The translations under genes were made by a program, and so were the position numbers. The notes beneath the pieces are model-generated. The model saw only the letters and a list, made by a program, of their open reading frames with translations, ran no database searches and was not told the origin of the DNA. Below, in pieces: positions 18,083 to 26,177 of a stretch of 64,000 nt of DNA; position 1 is the first letter of the stretch; each line of letters starts with the position of its first letter. The DNA is from UBA1429 sp964482225 (GTDB lineage: Bacteria; Chloroflexota; Anaerolineae; UBA1429), in the NCBI GenBank assembly GCA_964482225.1, contig CAYZWT010000001.1:124001-188000 (forward strand), given 5' to 3'.

Positions 18083-18911
18083 GATCCTGCACCTCCTGAT
18101 ACAAATAGTCGTGGTAGCGCGAGTAGCGCACCCGCCAGTTGTCCTTGCCGTTGACCGTCAGAGGCTCTAACGGGGGACGCCGATCCTCGAGGAGGTAGGC
18201 GCTCATCTGCGTCACATCCTCCAGCCAGGCCTGCTCCAGCTCGGGGGTGGGGTGTAGCGTCACCTCCTCGATCCAGCCCGTGTCGCGGGCGACGTAGAGC
18301 AGGTGCCCTTCCTCCAGGCCCAATCCGCGCATGTAGGTGTACAGTTGCAGATGGTGGTGGGGGTAGGCGTTGGCCAGTCCCTCACCGCCGCGGTGATGGC
18401 GAAAGGCGTACGAGTTGAGGCTCTTGACCTCGAACACGGTGCAAGGCAACCCCTGGGGATGCCGGGCCTGCCAGGTCGCCAACAGGCGCCTGAGGGGCTC
18501 CAGCTCCGGCAGGGTGTCTGCCGCGCCGTGGGTTGCAAGCTCTTGCTCGGCGTACTCGCGCACCGCGCGCCAGTCGGCGACGGCGGCGATCAGGTCGGGC
18601 CGGCCTGCCACAGGCAGGCAGCCCTCGACGAGCACCTCGACGCGCTCCTGGGCGCGAAAGGCGATGCCACAGCGGGTGAGCATCTGACCGATGCCGATCT
18701 CGATCTGCTTGCCCAGGAAAAAGGTCATGAGACCCTCTCCCGTGGGCGGGTTGGAGTAGGGCACGCCCTTCATCTGCAACCAGCGGTCGATGTAGGGCTT
18801 GCCCAGGTCGCTCGCCCAGATCTCTTGTCTGGGCGGCGGCTCGGTCTGGGCGGTAGCGCCCATCAGCTCGGAGAGCAGGTCCTTCAGTTGCCAATCGTTC
18901 CTCGTGTCCAT
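18063..18911 (-). CDS. PD-(D/E)XK superfamily nuclease (Cas4/RecB-like)
   Basis: A 282-residue protein with the PD-(D/E)XK core in order: a helix ending in LGKQIEIGIGQML, then GRPDLIAAV (catalytic Asp), FEVKSLN (E-x-K) and the QLYTYM helix typical of Cas4/RecB-type exonucleases. No iron-sulfur cysteine set is visible, which argues against a true Cas4. It probably processes DNA ends for the plasmid-like element. The ATG at 18911 is preferred because GAGAAGG lies about nine bases upstream; TTG 18929 and ATG 18920 are alternatives. A good promoter lies about 115 bp upstream. Confidence 0.75.
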   Translation of the reverse strand: MDTRNDWQLKDLLSELMGATAQTEPPPRQEIWASDLGKPYIDRWLQMKGVPYSNPPTGEGLMTFFLGKQIEIGIGQMLTRCGIAFRAQERVEVLVEGCLPVAGRPDLIAAVADWRAVREYAEQELATHGAADTLPELEPLRRLLATWQARHPQGLPCTVFEVKSLNSYAFRHHRGGEGLANAYPHHHLQLYTYMRGLGLEEGHLLYVARDTGWIEEVTLHPTPELEQAWLEDVTQMSAYLLEDRRPPLEPLTVNGKDNWRVRYSRYHDYLYQEVQDHGAFAF

Positions 18912-19026
18912 GGGTACCATCCTTCTCAAACATGCGTTCCCAACCTGTCGTCACACAGATCCAGCGGTCTTGGGGCAACCTCCTTTCGAGCAGAATAGCT
19001 GCCAGTGTATTGTAATGTACAGAAAG

Positions 19027-19055
19027 ATTATAAACCATAACTAGCCATAATGCAA
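19027..19055 (-). promoter_or_regulatory. Promoter for the nuclease/zinc-ribbon pair
   Basis: TTGCAT (19050-19055), a 17-bp spacer and a perfect TATAAT (19027-19032) on the minus strand sit in the 393-bp gap 18912-19304. The rest of that gap is GC-rich with no supported gene. The leader also holds a GGAGG followed by TTG at about 18985, whose frame I regard as noncoding. Confidence 0.6.
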
Positions 19056-19304
19056 CGGAGGGTGGCGGCTGGGCTATAGGCCCAAGGGCGTGGGGGTATG
19101 GGGAGGGTAGGATTGGGAAAAGTGGCGTCACGGGGTTGGCAAGAGCCGAGGAGTAGGGGGAAAGCGAGGGTCAGCGCCGATCTAGACATGAGGAGGTGAC
19201 AGGCGCTGGGATGCCGAGATGCGGCGGTGCGATGGCATCCCGGCATGAAGGCGCACCCGGCGCGAGCCCGGAGGGAGTCTCCAGGCTCGCGTGGTGGTCG
19301 GGAC

Positions 19305-19766
19305 TCAGAAGTCCAGGATCCCGAGGGCGGGCGCCTGGATCGGGCGCCAGTAGGACAGTTGGCTCTTGACGTAGGCCGCACCGATCTCGCGGTTGCACCA
19401 GGCCAGGGCCTCGGCCCATTCGACCTGGAACTCGCCATCGGAGCTGATCTCCAGCCCCTCGCGGTGGTAACCCAGGATCAGCAGCACCCGCATGACCGTG
19501 GCGTCATACGGCTTGCGCTCTGTCTTGCAGTAGCCCAGGGCGTCTCTCCGCGCGGTGCTGTAGCGAAAGGTCTGGTGACCCTGCTCTACGACCCCGTTAA
19601 AGCGCACCTCGCGCGGCGTGACCAGCGGGGCGCGCGCGTCGTCCCAATCTCGCTGGATCAGGCCCTGTAGAAAGGCCTCATCGGTGACCTGTTTGATCTG
19701 TGTGACGGCCAGGGCGGGCAGGTCACGGTCCCCGCCGAAATCCGTCCAATAGTGTGTGTATCCCAT
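19305..19766 (-). CDS. Phage/plasmid-type hypothetical protein with MGYTHYW start
   Basis: A 153-residue soluble protein opening with MGYTHYW, a conserved N-terminal signature in a family of hypothetical proteins common in phages and mobile elements. The middle contains RFNGVV and FRYSTARRDALGYCKTERKP, and the C terminus is helical. Function is unknown. ATG at 19766 is fixed by the conserved N terminus although no strong ribosome site is seen. Its neighbours are a DUF2958 gene and a PD-(D/E)XK gene, which together look like accessory genes of a plasmid-like element. Confidence 0.7.
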   Translation of the reverse strand: MGYTHYWTDFGGDRDLPALAVTQIKQVTDEAFLQGLIQRDWDDARAPLVTPREVRFNGVVEQGHQTFRYSTARRDALGYCKTERKPYDATVMRVLLILGYHREGLEISSDGEFQVEWAEALAWCNREIGAAYVKSQLSYWRPIQAPALGILDF

Positions 19767-19841
19767 AAGTGTGATGGTTGTGAACTTGATAATGCGAGCC
19801 TTTTTCTGCCTGCCAGAGGCAGCGTGCTCAGGTCGTGGGGC

Positions 19842-20210
19842 TCAGCGCATGAGCTCCTGGAGCGGCGTGGGCCTAAAGTACAGGTCGCGCTCCATCGGCA
19901 TGCCGAGGCAGCCGCGCATGGCTTGCAGCTCCGAGAGAGAAAAGTAGCCCAGCTCGGTGCAATCGCCCTTGACCAGGCCAAAGAAGGTGTCCTGGCCATC
20001 GAACTCGCTGGCGAACCAGGTCCAGTGGAAATCGGGCAAGAAGAACTTGACGCGGGCCAGGGCCGCGAGGCCCAGCTTCTCCTGGCTGTAGAGGCCGGGG
20101 AGGCTCTCGCGCAGCGCTTTGGTTAACAGTTGCATGGTGTGGATGGAGCCTACCCCGCCGGGATGGCCGCCGTAATGGCGGTTGCATCGCGGGCAGCGGC
20201 ATGCTACCAT
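19842..20210 (-). CDS. DUF2958 family protein
   Basis: A 122-residue protein matching DUF2958: LPGLYSQEKLG, KFFLPDFHWTWFASEFDGQDTF split over the centre, then ELGYFSLSEL and ERDLYFRPTPL. The family is found almost only on plasmids, ICEs and phages; its activity is unknown. Here an N-terminal extension with a CRCPRC motif precedes the canonical start MQLLTKAL (ATG 20133), so either 20210 or 20133 may be the true start; neither has a clear ribosome site. It is part of the minus-strand accessory set of the replication module. Confidence 0.72.
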   Translation of the reverse strand: MVACRCPRCNRHYGGHPGGVGSIHTMQLLTKALRESLPGLYSQEKLGLAALARVKFFLPDFHWTWFASEFDGQDTFFGLVKGDCTELGYFSLSELQAMRGCLGMPMERDLYFRPTPLQELMR

Positions 20211-20227
20211 CGTGTTGTGACTTGATA

Positions 20228-20312
20228 ATCGGCGCGCCTACCGAGCGCGCCTGTTTGTAGCGCGCCCTGACTCAGGGCGCGTTGTCTTGCTTCGACATGC
20301 TTCTCACCTCCT
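20228..20312 (-). promoter_or_regulatory. Mini-ORF leader running into tandem GC hairpins
   Basis: On the minus strand a strong GGAGG (20307-20311) precedes ATG at 20298 of an eight-residue ORF (MSKQDNAP, stop at 20272-20274). The stop falls in the centre of a perfect 21-bp palindrome, CGCGCCCTGA/TCAGGGCGCG (20261-20281). A second hairpin, GGCGCGC/GCGCGCC, follows near 20231-20251. Ribosome position would therefore control folding, as in attenuators, about 60 bp ahead of the DUF2958 gene. Confidence 0.35.
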
Positions 20313-20785
20313 TTCACATAGCTTTCCTAAGCTGGCAGTGTTCGCCTGCCATCGCGAAACCTGGGGCACACCAAGTCAAGGGTCGCTGAGGGAGCGGCAG
20401 CGCCCTCAACGACTTGCCAGCGGATGCGGCTCTCTGGGCCGCATCCGCTGCCCTTGACGGTGTGATACCATGGTTTCACCGGCAGGCGGACAGACAGCCC
20501 CGGGTCAGCCGAGCCTGTTTTGGCGGCGTCCGCCGGCCCCCCGGAGGGGCCCCGAGGCCCCGAGGGACAACGGGCCGTGGGGGGGGATACCGATAGCGGG
20601 GCCAGTGGCGGCCCCACGACGCGTGCCGTCGGGCGCAGCCTGACGGGTCGCAAAGTGCGGGACGCCCTGGCCCCTCCTTGGGAGAGCGGAGGCCATGTGC
20701 GCGAGCGCCGCCTGCAAGGCCAGCGAGCGCACTTGGCCGGAGCGGGGCTGGTGCGGGTGGGGGTGGGGCGCGGCCCGTGAGGGGC
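20313..20785. other. GC-rich intergenic segment without a supported gene
   Basis: About 470 bp between the leader hairpins and the end of the replication-relaxation gene. Short frames exist on both strands but none has a ribosome site plus protein-like composition. G-runs on the plus strand at 20755-20768 (3, 5 and 4 Gs) could form a quadruplex. Confidence 0.4.
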
Positions 20786-21697
20786 TCAGGTGCGGAACAG
20801 GAGGCGGGGGATGGGGTGGGGGGTTGGCGTTGGCGAGGCCTCGCGGACCAGGAGGGGCGCCGACTCGTCAGTGGCCGGAAGCCGCCAGATCGGCGCGGCG
20901 AGCACGGTGTCGTAAGCCACCTGCTCCAGGCTGGTGAACCAGAACAGTCTGCGGCTGCGGGGATCGCACACCCTGGCCGTCGTGCGCAACAGGTTCTCCA
21001 TACGCCTCTGGCTGGTGGCAACCACCAACACCCGCAGGCAGTTGCTGCCGTAGCGGCGCAGGTAGGCGCCGGAGCGCACATAGGCCAGGTAGGCGCGCAC
21101 CTTGGCGGCCCAACGGGCGCCGGTCTCGGTGGACCGGTCGGCCTCCAGGAAGAAGGAGGCCCGACGACGTCCGGCGATCAGGCGCAAGTAAGCGTCGGGG
21201 ACCAAAGTCACCTGGCGGGACGGGCCGTCGTCGGTCTCGATCCAGACCCGGTCGGGGGCGGCCCTGAGCTCGTCCTCGCGCAGCCAGGCTTCGATGGTGT
21301 GTCCATCGCGCTGGCAGGCCAGCTCGACGGCCAGACGCACCTCGTTGACCATCAACGTGTGCTCCAGGAAAAGGGACGACACATGGTTCTGGGAGCGGCG
21401 CCAGCCGATCTCGGCCGGATCCAGGCCCCATCGGTCGGCCAACAGGCTGGCGCCTCGCCCGCCCAGCAGGTAGAGGGCCTGGCCGCTGCCCTGGCCATAC
21501 TCGACAGGCAGCCGGCGACGGGCCAGGTAGCCGTGGGCGTGCAACAGCATGAGGCGCTGGTTGGCAGTGTTCTTGCTGGGGAAGAGCATCTGCTGGATCT
21601 GGGCGCGGCGCAGGACGCGGAAGCGGTAGACGGCGCCGATCAGGGCGAGGTCGCGGGACGTGAGCCGCATGGGAGGCTGGGGGTGAGCATGAGACAT
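20786..21697 (-). CDS. Replication-relaxation family protein (copy 1)
   Basis: A 303-residue protein of the replication-relaxation (MobC-like, Replic_Relax) family. An N-terminal winged helix (residues about 10-60: LTSRDLALIGAVYRFRVL, then RAQIQQMLFP) is followed by HTLMVNEVRLAVEL. A restriction-fold-like core follows, with PDAYLRL, SFFLEADR and a K-rich helix. Family proteins help relaxases or replication initiators at plasmid origins, typically next to a TraG/VirD4-type ATPase, as here. The ATG at 21697 lacks a ribosome site. The first 30 codons plus 23 bp upstream are repeated in tandem just upstream, which may alter initiation. Confidence 0.78.
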   Translation of the reverse strand: MSHAHPQPPMRLTSRDLALIGAVYRFRVLRRAQIQQMLFPSKNTANQRLMLLHAHGYLARRRLPVEYGQGSGQALYLLGGRGASLLADRWGLDPAEIGWRRSQNHVSSLFLEHTLMVNEVRLAVELACQRDGHTIEAWLREDELRAAPDRVWIETDDGPSRQVTLVPDAYLRLIAGRRRASFFLEADRSTETGARWAAKVRAYLAYVRSGAYLRRYGSNCLRVLVVATSQRRMENLLRTTARVCDPRSRRLFWFTSLEQVAYDTVLAAPIWRLPATDESAPLLVREASPTPTPHPIPRLLFRT

Positions 21698-21833
21698 GGA
21701 ACCAGTCTAGCACGCCGCGGGCGCAGGACGCGGAAGCGGTAGACGGCGCCGATCAGGGCGAGGTCGCGGGACGTGAGCCGCATGGGAGGCTGGGGGTGAG
21801 CATGAGACATGGAACCAGTCTAGCACGCCGCGG
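21608..21833. repeat. Perfect 113-bp tandem duplication over the 5' end of the relaxation gene
   Basis: Bases 21608-21720 are repeated exactly at 21721-21833. Each copy holds the gene's first 30 codons and 23 bp of upstream sequence. Because 113 is not a multiple of three, the upstream copy has its own ATG (21810) that opens a 56-codon decoy frame ending at 21640, inside the true gene. The copies are identical, so the event is recent or maintained by conversion; an assembly artefact is possible. Confidence 0.9.
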
Positions 21834-22139
21834 GCGCGCCCCGCAATCCCCGCTTTGCCCTGGGCCGTGTGCCTCTGGCTGACAACAGACCCTGTCGGGG
21901 CAGATCACAGCCAACGGGGGAGCCTGGCGAGTCCCACGCGGTGACCCTCTCAACCTGCCACGCCGCAACACCGGCCGATACAGGCGATCAGGCAGAAAGC
22001 AGGGAAGCAGGGGGATGCCGTTGGTCTAGCCAACCGTCACAGACCATCACCCTAGAAGCGCACGAGATCCCTGGTCGTAACCCCTGGTCGTTGGCGACCA
22101 TAGCCAGAACCATGGTGGCGGTGCACCTGGAAGTGGCGA
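21834..22139. other. Upstream region of the relaxation gene with short repeats
   Basis: About 300 bp without a supported gene. Near 22071-22106 CCTGGTCG occurs twice, and the second copy is part of a perfect inverted repeat TGGTCG/CGACCA. It may hold operators or transfer-origin sequence; nothing stronger can be said. Confidence 0.3.
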
Positions 22140-23321
22140 TCAGCCTTCCTCCAGGACGCGCACATGGAGGGCGATCCGCGTGTGCAGCAGGGCCTCCAGG
22201 GCTCTGGCGATCAGGCCCGCATAATGATCGGCGATCCGTTCCTGCAAAAAGGCGTTGGGCGCCCAGATGGTGGCCTGGCTGCCCTCCAGCACACCCAGGA
22301 CAGAACGGGCCAGCCAGGTCTCAAAGGCGACCGGTGTGACCTGCTCGCGCACCAGGCCCAGGGCCTGCTCCCAGAGCTCGATCAACCCGGGGTCCAGTCC
22401 GCGGGCCTCGGCGACCTGCTGACGCCACGCCTGGCCTAACTGCCCGGCGTCCGCGGGCTCCTGCTCCGTGACTGACGCAGAGTCCTCTGGCTCCGGTGCA
22501 ACAATCCCCGGAGCCTCTCGGTGCACGCCCGCGCCCTTGACAAAGCGCATGCGGGTGTAGCGGCCCACCTTGATCATCTCGCCTGACGCCAGAAAGCCGA
22601 TGGCGATCAGTTCGTCGATCCCGGGCTGGAGCTTTTCTCGCACCTTGGCCGGATAGCGATAGTAGGCCATGCCCAGTTGCTGGGAGAGCTGAAAGATGTC
22701 GATCTCCAGGCGGCGCGCCTTGTGCAGCTTTTTGTCCAGGAAGCGGTACAGGCGGCGGGCGACGGGGGTGGCCAAGCCGAAAAAGGTGCGCAGGTCCAGT
22801 TGCTTGAGATAGCCCGACTGGAGGCTGCGCCAGATCTCCTCCCCCCAGACGACATAGCCGGGGCAGCCCTCGGCCTCCACCACGGTCTGGTCGCCCTCCT
22901 GGTAGGCCAGCCAGTAGCGCTCTATCAGGTGAAATCCATTGACGCGCTGCACCAGGCTCTGGCGCTCGGCGTCCCAGAAGGCGCCCTCGGCCACGATGCT
23001 GGCCCGCAGCAGGCGCTCCAGGGAACGTTCGACGCTGCGGTAGTGTTTGCTGTCGGTGTCCTCGCCCATCAGCTTGAGGATGCGGTACACGCTGAGCGGC
23101 ACCCGCCGGTCGGTATAGCCCTGGGCCTGGGTGAGGGCCAGCAGGGCCACATAGACCCGTTCGTCGAACTCGGTGGGCAGGCCCGAGGCGCTGCCGCCCT
23201 GGACCACCCAACGCTGACGGCGGCGTTGTCCATCGGCGCCGCCGATCCAGCGCACGCAGGTGAGGCTGCCCAGGCTGGGGGTGCGGGACAGGGTGGCAAA
23301 GGGGAACTCGACCAGATTCAT
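22140..23321 (-). CDS. Replication initiator protein with a DnaA domain-I-like C terminus
   Basis: A 393-residue protein. Residues about 1-270 resemble RepA-type initiators (replication initiator A family): paired winged-helix modules with RLYRFLDKKLHKARRLEID and KVREKLQPGIDELIAIGFL. The last ~75 residues match the DnaA N-terminal domain pattern: a W...AL...V helix, TPVAFETWL, then IWAPNAFLQERI and a terminal beta strand. DnaA domain I recruits helicase and partner proteins, so the fusion could load host replisome components at the plasmid origin. ATG 23321 begins the conserved MNLVEFPF segment; ATG 23384 is an upstream alternative. The iterons lie upstream. Confidence 0.78.
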   Translation of the reverse strand: MNLVEFPFATLSRTPSLGSLTCVRWIGGADGQRRRQRWVVQGGSASGLPTEFDERVYVALLALTQAQGYTDRRVPLSVYRILKLMGEDTDSKHYRSVERSLERLLRASIVAEGAFWDAERQSLVQRVNGFHLIERYWLAYQEGDQTVVEAEGCPGYVVWGEEIWRSLQSGYLKQLDLRTFFGLATPVARRLYRFLDKKLHKARRLEIDIFQLSQQLGMAYYRYPAKVREKLQPGIDELIAIGFLASGEMIKVGRYTRMRFVKGAGVHREAPGIVAPEPEDSASVTEQEPADAGQLGQAWRQQVAEARGLDPGLIELWEQALGLVREQVTPVAFETWLARSVLGVLEGSQATIWAPNAFLQERIADHYAGLIARALEALLHTRIALHVRVLEEG

Positions 23322-23383
23322 CTCGTCGCGTCCCTGGGAAACGTGGCGAATCGGTCTGGTCTGTGATTGAACTTGTGATCCCA

Positions 23384-23538
23384 TAATGTGATTATAGCAT
23401 TTTATAATTCAGATATCTGTATTATCTGTTTATATACTGTATCCTGCCCCCGCCGTCTCGATGGCGTCTTCCCCGTGGTCTCGATACCGGCTTCCCTGCC
23501 GTCCCGATAGGGGGGCAACTCTTCCCCCTGGTCTCGAT
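23384..23538. other. Iteron-type replication origin candidate
   Basis: Four copies of GTCTCGAT (third copy GTCCCGAT) begin at 23455, 23478, 23501 and 23531. The spacing is 23, 23 and 30 bp, and the larger units share TTCCCC upstream. They abut a roughly 60-bp AT-rich stretch (23384-23444), which holds a TATAAT read toward rep (23391-23396). Iterons plus an AT-rich unwinding region directly upstream of rep is the classic layout of an iteron plasmid origin. Confidence 0.65.
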
Positions 23539-23619
23539 AGCGCAACGCGGTGCTCTGGTGCCGACACATAGCGGCATGGACGTATGCTTGCACCAAAGCA
23601 CGCAGGCACGCACGCGGCG

Positions 23620-25050
23620 CTATGCCTGCACCTCTTCATAGTAACGCACCGGGGGCGGGTCTTCCAGCGCAGATTCGCGGGCGGCGATCTCGTGATCCAC
23701 AGCCGCCATGGGCCGGCCGCTCTGACGCGCCAGGCTCGCCCGCAAGGTCTCCAGGGCTTCTTCAGAGAGGGTGCGTCCAGGCACGGTGGGGGTGCGTACG
23801 CGCCAGACGCGTTCCCGCTCGGGGAGTTGGAGCAGGCAGTGTCGCCGGGGTAGTCGCTGGGCCATCTGAGTGTAACGTTCCCACTGCTCCCCCAACGAGA
23901 AAAAGGCGGGGTGCACCCGTGGCCGCTGGCCCTCGTCCTCCACGTCGTGCTTGACCTCGACCAGGTCGGGCAGAAACAGGTCGGGCGCCAGCGCCCCGGC
24001 CGTCTCGCGCCCCGAGCTGAACACCGCCCTGATCTGGGCGTTCTCCAGCGCCCCGCGCAGCGTCTCATGGCCGATCTGGCTGAGGGTGTGGTGGGCTAGG
24101 CCCAGGTGCAGACGGAACTTGCGGCACTCGGCCAGGATGCGGGCCAGGGTCTGGGCCGAGCCCGTGTTGGCGCAATAGTCCTGGAACTCGTCCAGCAGAA
24201 AGGTGAAAGGCCGTCGCTCGGGCAGGGGCGTGTCCTGGCGCGAGAGGGCGGCCTGCTCCAGGCCCGTCATCAGAAGGCTGCCCAAGAGGCGGCGGGTCTC
24301 GGCGTCCACCCGGCCCAGGTCGCAGAGCAGGATCTGGCCCCTGTCCATGATCTGGCGCAGGCGCAGGCCGTTCTCGCGGCTGCCCAGGATGGCCTTGAGT
24401 CGCGGGTTGATGGTAAAGGCCCCCACCTTGTTGAGGGCCGACTCGATGATCAGGGCCCGCTCCCGGCCCCAGCGCTCAAAGCGTTGGGCGAAAAAGCGGC
24501 GCACCTCGGCGTTGCGGCTGCGCTCCAGGAGCGTGCGGCGAAAGGCCGCATCGGTCAATAGGCGGGGCATCTCGACGAGGGTGAGGCCCTGCTCGATCAG
24601 GAGCAAGAGGGAGGCCAGGACCAGGTTGGCAAAGCGTGGCGCCTCGCGCAGCGACTCGGGCCAGGCCCGCCGAAATGCCTCCAGCAGGTTCTGGGCGACC
24701 ACGTAGGGCTCGCCGGGGGCGCGCAGCACATTCCAGGGCATGAGATAGTCGTCGCGCCCTGGGGCAAAGTAGACGATGCGTTGACGCAACCGGGGGCTGG
24801 CTGCGAGCATAGGCGACAGTTGATCCAGCAGATCGTCGCACAGGTCCGAGTGGGGGTCCAACAGTCCGCAGCCCTGTTCGAGGACGATGAGCTGGTAGAG
24901 CAGCGATTGGAGGAACTTGGACTTGCCGACCCGGGTGCGGCCCACGATATACAGGTGGGTGTCAAAGGCGTCCAGGGGGAGCCTGCAGCGGCGCAGGTGC
25001 AGAGGGCCATGGGTGCCGAGGATGAGAGTAGGACGGCGGGAGCCGGGCAT
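23620..25050 (-). CDS. VirD4/TraD-type conjugative DNA-binding ATPase (copy 1)
   Basis: A 476-residue ATPase of the type IV secretion coupling-protein/HerA-FtsK superfamily. Walker A GRTRVGKS is at 37-44, and Walker B FTFLLDEFQDY with the following Gln/His motif (GLAHHTLSQI) is characteristic of TraG/VirD4-type DNA pumps. There is no transmembrane segment, unlike classic VirD4, so this is a soluble form as seen in Gram-positive and Chloroflexota elements. The start at 25050 (MPGSRR) is chosen because upstream codons overlap the RHH gene in another frame. It sits between rep and par genes and pairs with replication-relaxation copy 1. Confidence 0.8.
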   Translation of the reverse strand: MPGSRRPTLILGTHGPLHLRRCRLPLDAFDTHLYIVGRTRVGKSKFLQSLLYQLIVLEQGCGLLDPHSDLCDDLLDQLSPMLAASPRLRQRIVYFAPGRDDYLMPWNVLRAPGEPYVVAQNLLEAFRRAWPESLREAPRFANLVLASLLLLIEQGLTLVEMPRLLTDAAFRRTLLERSRNAEVRRFFAQRFERWGRERALIIESALNKVGAFTINPRLKAILGSRENGLRLRQIMDRGQILLCDLGRVDAETRRLLGSLLMTGLEQAALSRQDTPLPERRPFTFLLDEFQDYCANTGSAQTLARILAECRKFRLHLGLAHHTLSQIGHETLRGALENAQIRAVFSSGRETAGALAPDLFLPDLVEVKHDVEDEGQRPRVHPAFFSLGEQWERYTQMAQRLPRRHCLLQLPERERVWRVRTPTVPGRTLSEEALETLRASLARQSGRPMAAVDHEIAARESALEDPPPVRYYEEVQA

Positions 25051-25093
25051 GCAGGGGTGGGCGATAGGGCGGGGATCGCCGTGGGCGATTGGG

Positions 25094-25363
25094 TTAGGTG
25101 TGGATGGCGGCGGGGATGTCCTGGGTCTCGGCCAGGCAGGCCAGGGCCAAACCCACCACATCGCCGTAGGTCAGGCCGCGGCCCTGGGTGCGGCGTAGGT
25201 GCAACCGGAGCAACTCTAGGCGCTCGGCGTCCTCAAGGGTCAGGGTCAGGGTGGTGCGCACCGTGGCGCTGGGCCGTCCCTGCTCAGGTCCCGGATCGGG
25301 CTCACGGGTCGGGGCGCTGAAAAAGGCATCCAGGCCCCGGCCGGGGGCGTCTTCTCTAGGCAT
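25094..25363 (-). CDS. Small ribbon-helix-helix-like partition partner
   Basis: An 89-residue protein with a disordered Pro/Glu-rich N terminus (about 1-30). A strand TVRTTLTLTLED then leads into two helices (AERLELLRLHLRRT and YGDVVGLALACLAE), the layout of a ribbon-helix-helix DNA-binding domain as in ParG/CopG. Its 5' end overlaps the parA stop by 8 bp, the usual arrangement for the centromere-binding partner of a ParA ATPase. It would bind an inverted repeat upstream of parA and control the operon. The family is inferred from predicted structure, not a clear motif. Confidence 0.6.
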   Translation of the reverse strand: MPREDAPGRGLDAFFSAPTREPDPGPEQGRPSATVRTTLTLTLEDAERLELLRLHLRRTQGRGLTYGDVVGLALACLAETQDIPAAIHT

Positions 25364-26111
25364 GGGCGATCACCTCCTTCACAAAGGCCTCATAGGCCTG
25401 GGCGCCGCGGGAACGGGGCGCATAGTCGTAGAGGCAGGCGGCGCGGCCATGCACCTCCTCGACCTGGACATTCTTGGGGATGGTGGTGCGAAAGACCAGG
25501 CCGGGAAAGTGCGCCTGGAGGGTAGCCAGCACCTCGCGGGCCACGAGGGTGTGGTCGCAGAGGGTGGGCAGGATGCCAAGGATGCGCAGGGAGGGGTGAT
25601 CCAGGCCGCTGCGGACTCTGGCCACCGTCTCCTGGAGCTGAGCCAGGCCCTTGAGGGCGAACAGGCTGACCGAGACGGGGATGATCACGGCGACGGAGGC
25701 CGCCAGGGCATTGATGGTCAGCAGGCCCAGCGAGGGCGGCGTGTCGATGATGACATAGTCGTAGGGAAGAGGGCGCTTGGACAGCGCGGCGCGCAGGCGG
25801 GTCTGGCCGCCGATGGCCGAGAGCAAGTCGACCTCGGCCCCGGCCAGGTCAATGTCGGCGGGCAGGAGGTCGAGGCCTGGCTGGCGCGAGGGGATGGCGA
25901 CCTGCTCCAGCTCTTTCGAGCCGATGAGCAGGTCGTAGACGGAGCTCGAGAGGTCCTGAGAGCCCACGAGGGCGTAGGTGGCGTTGGCCTGGGGGTCCAG
26001 GTCAACAAGCAGGGTACGCTGGCCCCTGCGGGCCAGGCCGGTGGCCAGGTTGACGGCGGTAGTGGTCTTGCCGACCCCGCCTTTCTGGTTGGAGAGGGCG
26101 TAGATGTGCAT
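25356..26111 (-). CDS. parA: ParA/Soj-type partition ATPase
   Basis: A 251-residue Walker-type ATPase. It has the deviant Walker A KGGVGKTTT (residues 10-18), the switch motif DLDPQAN and the Walker B-like YVIIDTPPSLG. This is the Soj/Minus type with no N-terminal DNA-binding extension. ParA coats the nucleoid and moves plasmid or chromosome centromere complexes. Chromosomal soj normally sits with spo0J/parB near the origin; here the partner is an RHH-like gene beside a rep gene, so a plasmid-type partition system is more likely. A promoter and an 11-bp inverted repeat lie directly upstream. Confidence 0.9.
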   Translation of the reverse strand: MHIYALSNQKGGVGKTTTAVNLATGLARRGQRTLLVDLDPQANATYALVGSQDLSSSVYDLLIGSKELEQVAIPSRQPGLDLLPADIDLAGAEVDLLSAIGGQTRLRAALSKRPLPYDYVIIDTPPSLGLLTINALAASVAVIIPVSVSLFALKGLAQLQETVARVRSGLDHPSLRILGILPTLCDHTLVAREVLATLQAHFPGLVFRTTIPKNVQVEEVHGRAACLYDYAPRSRGAQAYEAFVKEVIAHA

Positions 26112-26122
26112 GTGTGAGGCCG

Positions 26123-26164
26123 TGCCGGCGTGTAGACGCGCATGGGTGCGTGGACACGCCGGCA
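26123..26164. promoter_or_regulatory. Inverted repeat upstream of parA (operator or parS candidate)
   Basis: Perfect 11-bp arms TGCCGGCGTGT (26123-26133) and ACACGCCGGCA (26154-26164) flank 20 bp. It sits 12 bp from the parA start and just inside the parA promoter, as expected for the binding site of the RHH-like partner. Confidence 0.5.
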
Positions 26165-26177
26165 GCGGTATAGCTTG

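Noticed and set aside
20755..20823. G-quadruplex-like G-runs as a functional element
   Set aside because: High local GC and the coding 3' end of the relaxation gene explain most of the runs; no other evidence.
21640..21810. 56-codon ORF from the duplicated relaxation-gene start
   Set aside because: It is a by-product of the 113-bp duplication; no independent function is supported.
23455..23538. Repeat array resembling a CRISPR
   Set aside because: Units are short (core 8 bp, period 23-30 bp), too close for spacers, and adjacent to rep and an AT-rich region; iterons explain them. No CRISPR array was seen in the window.
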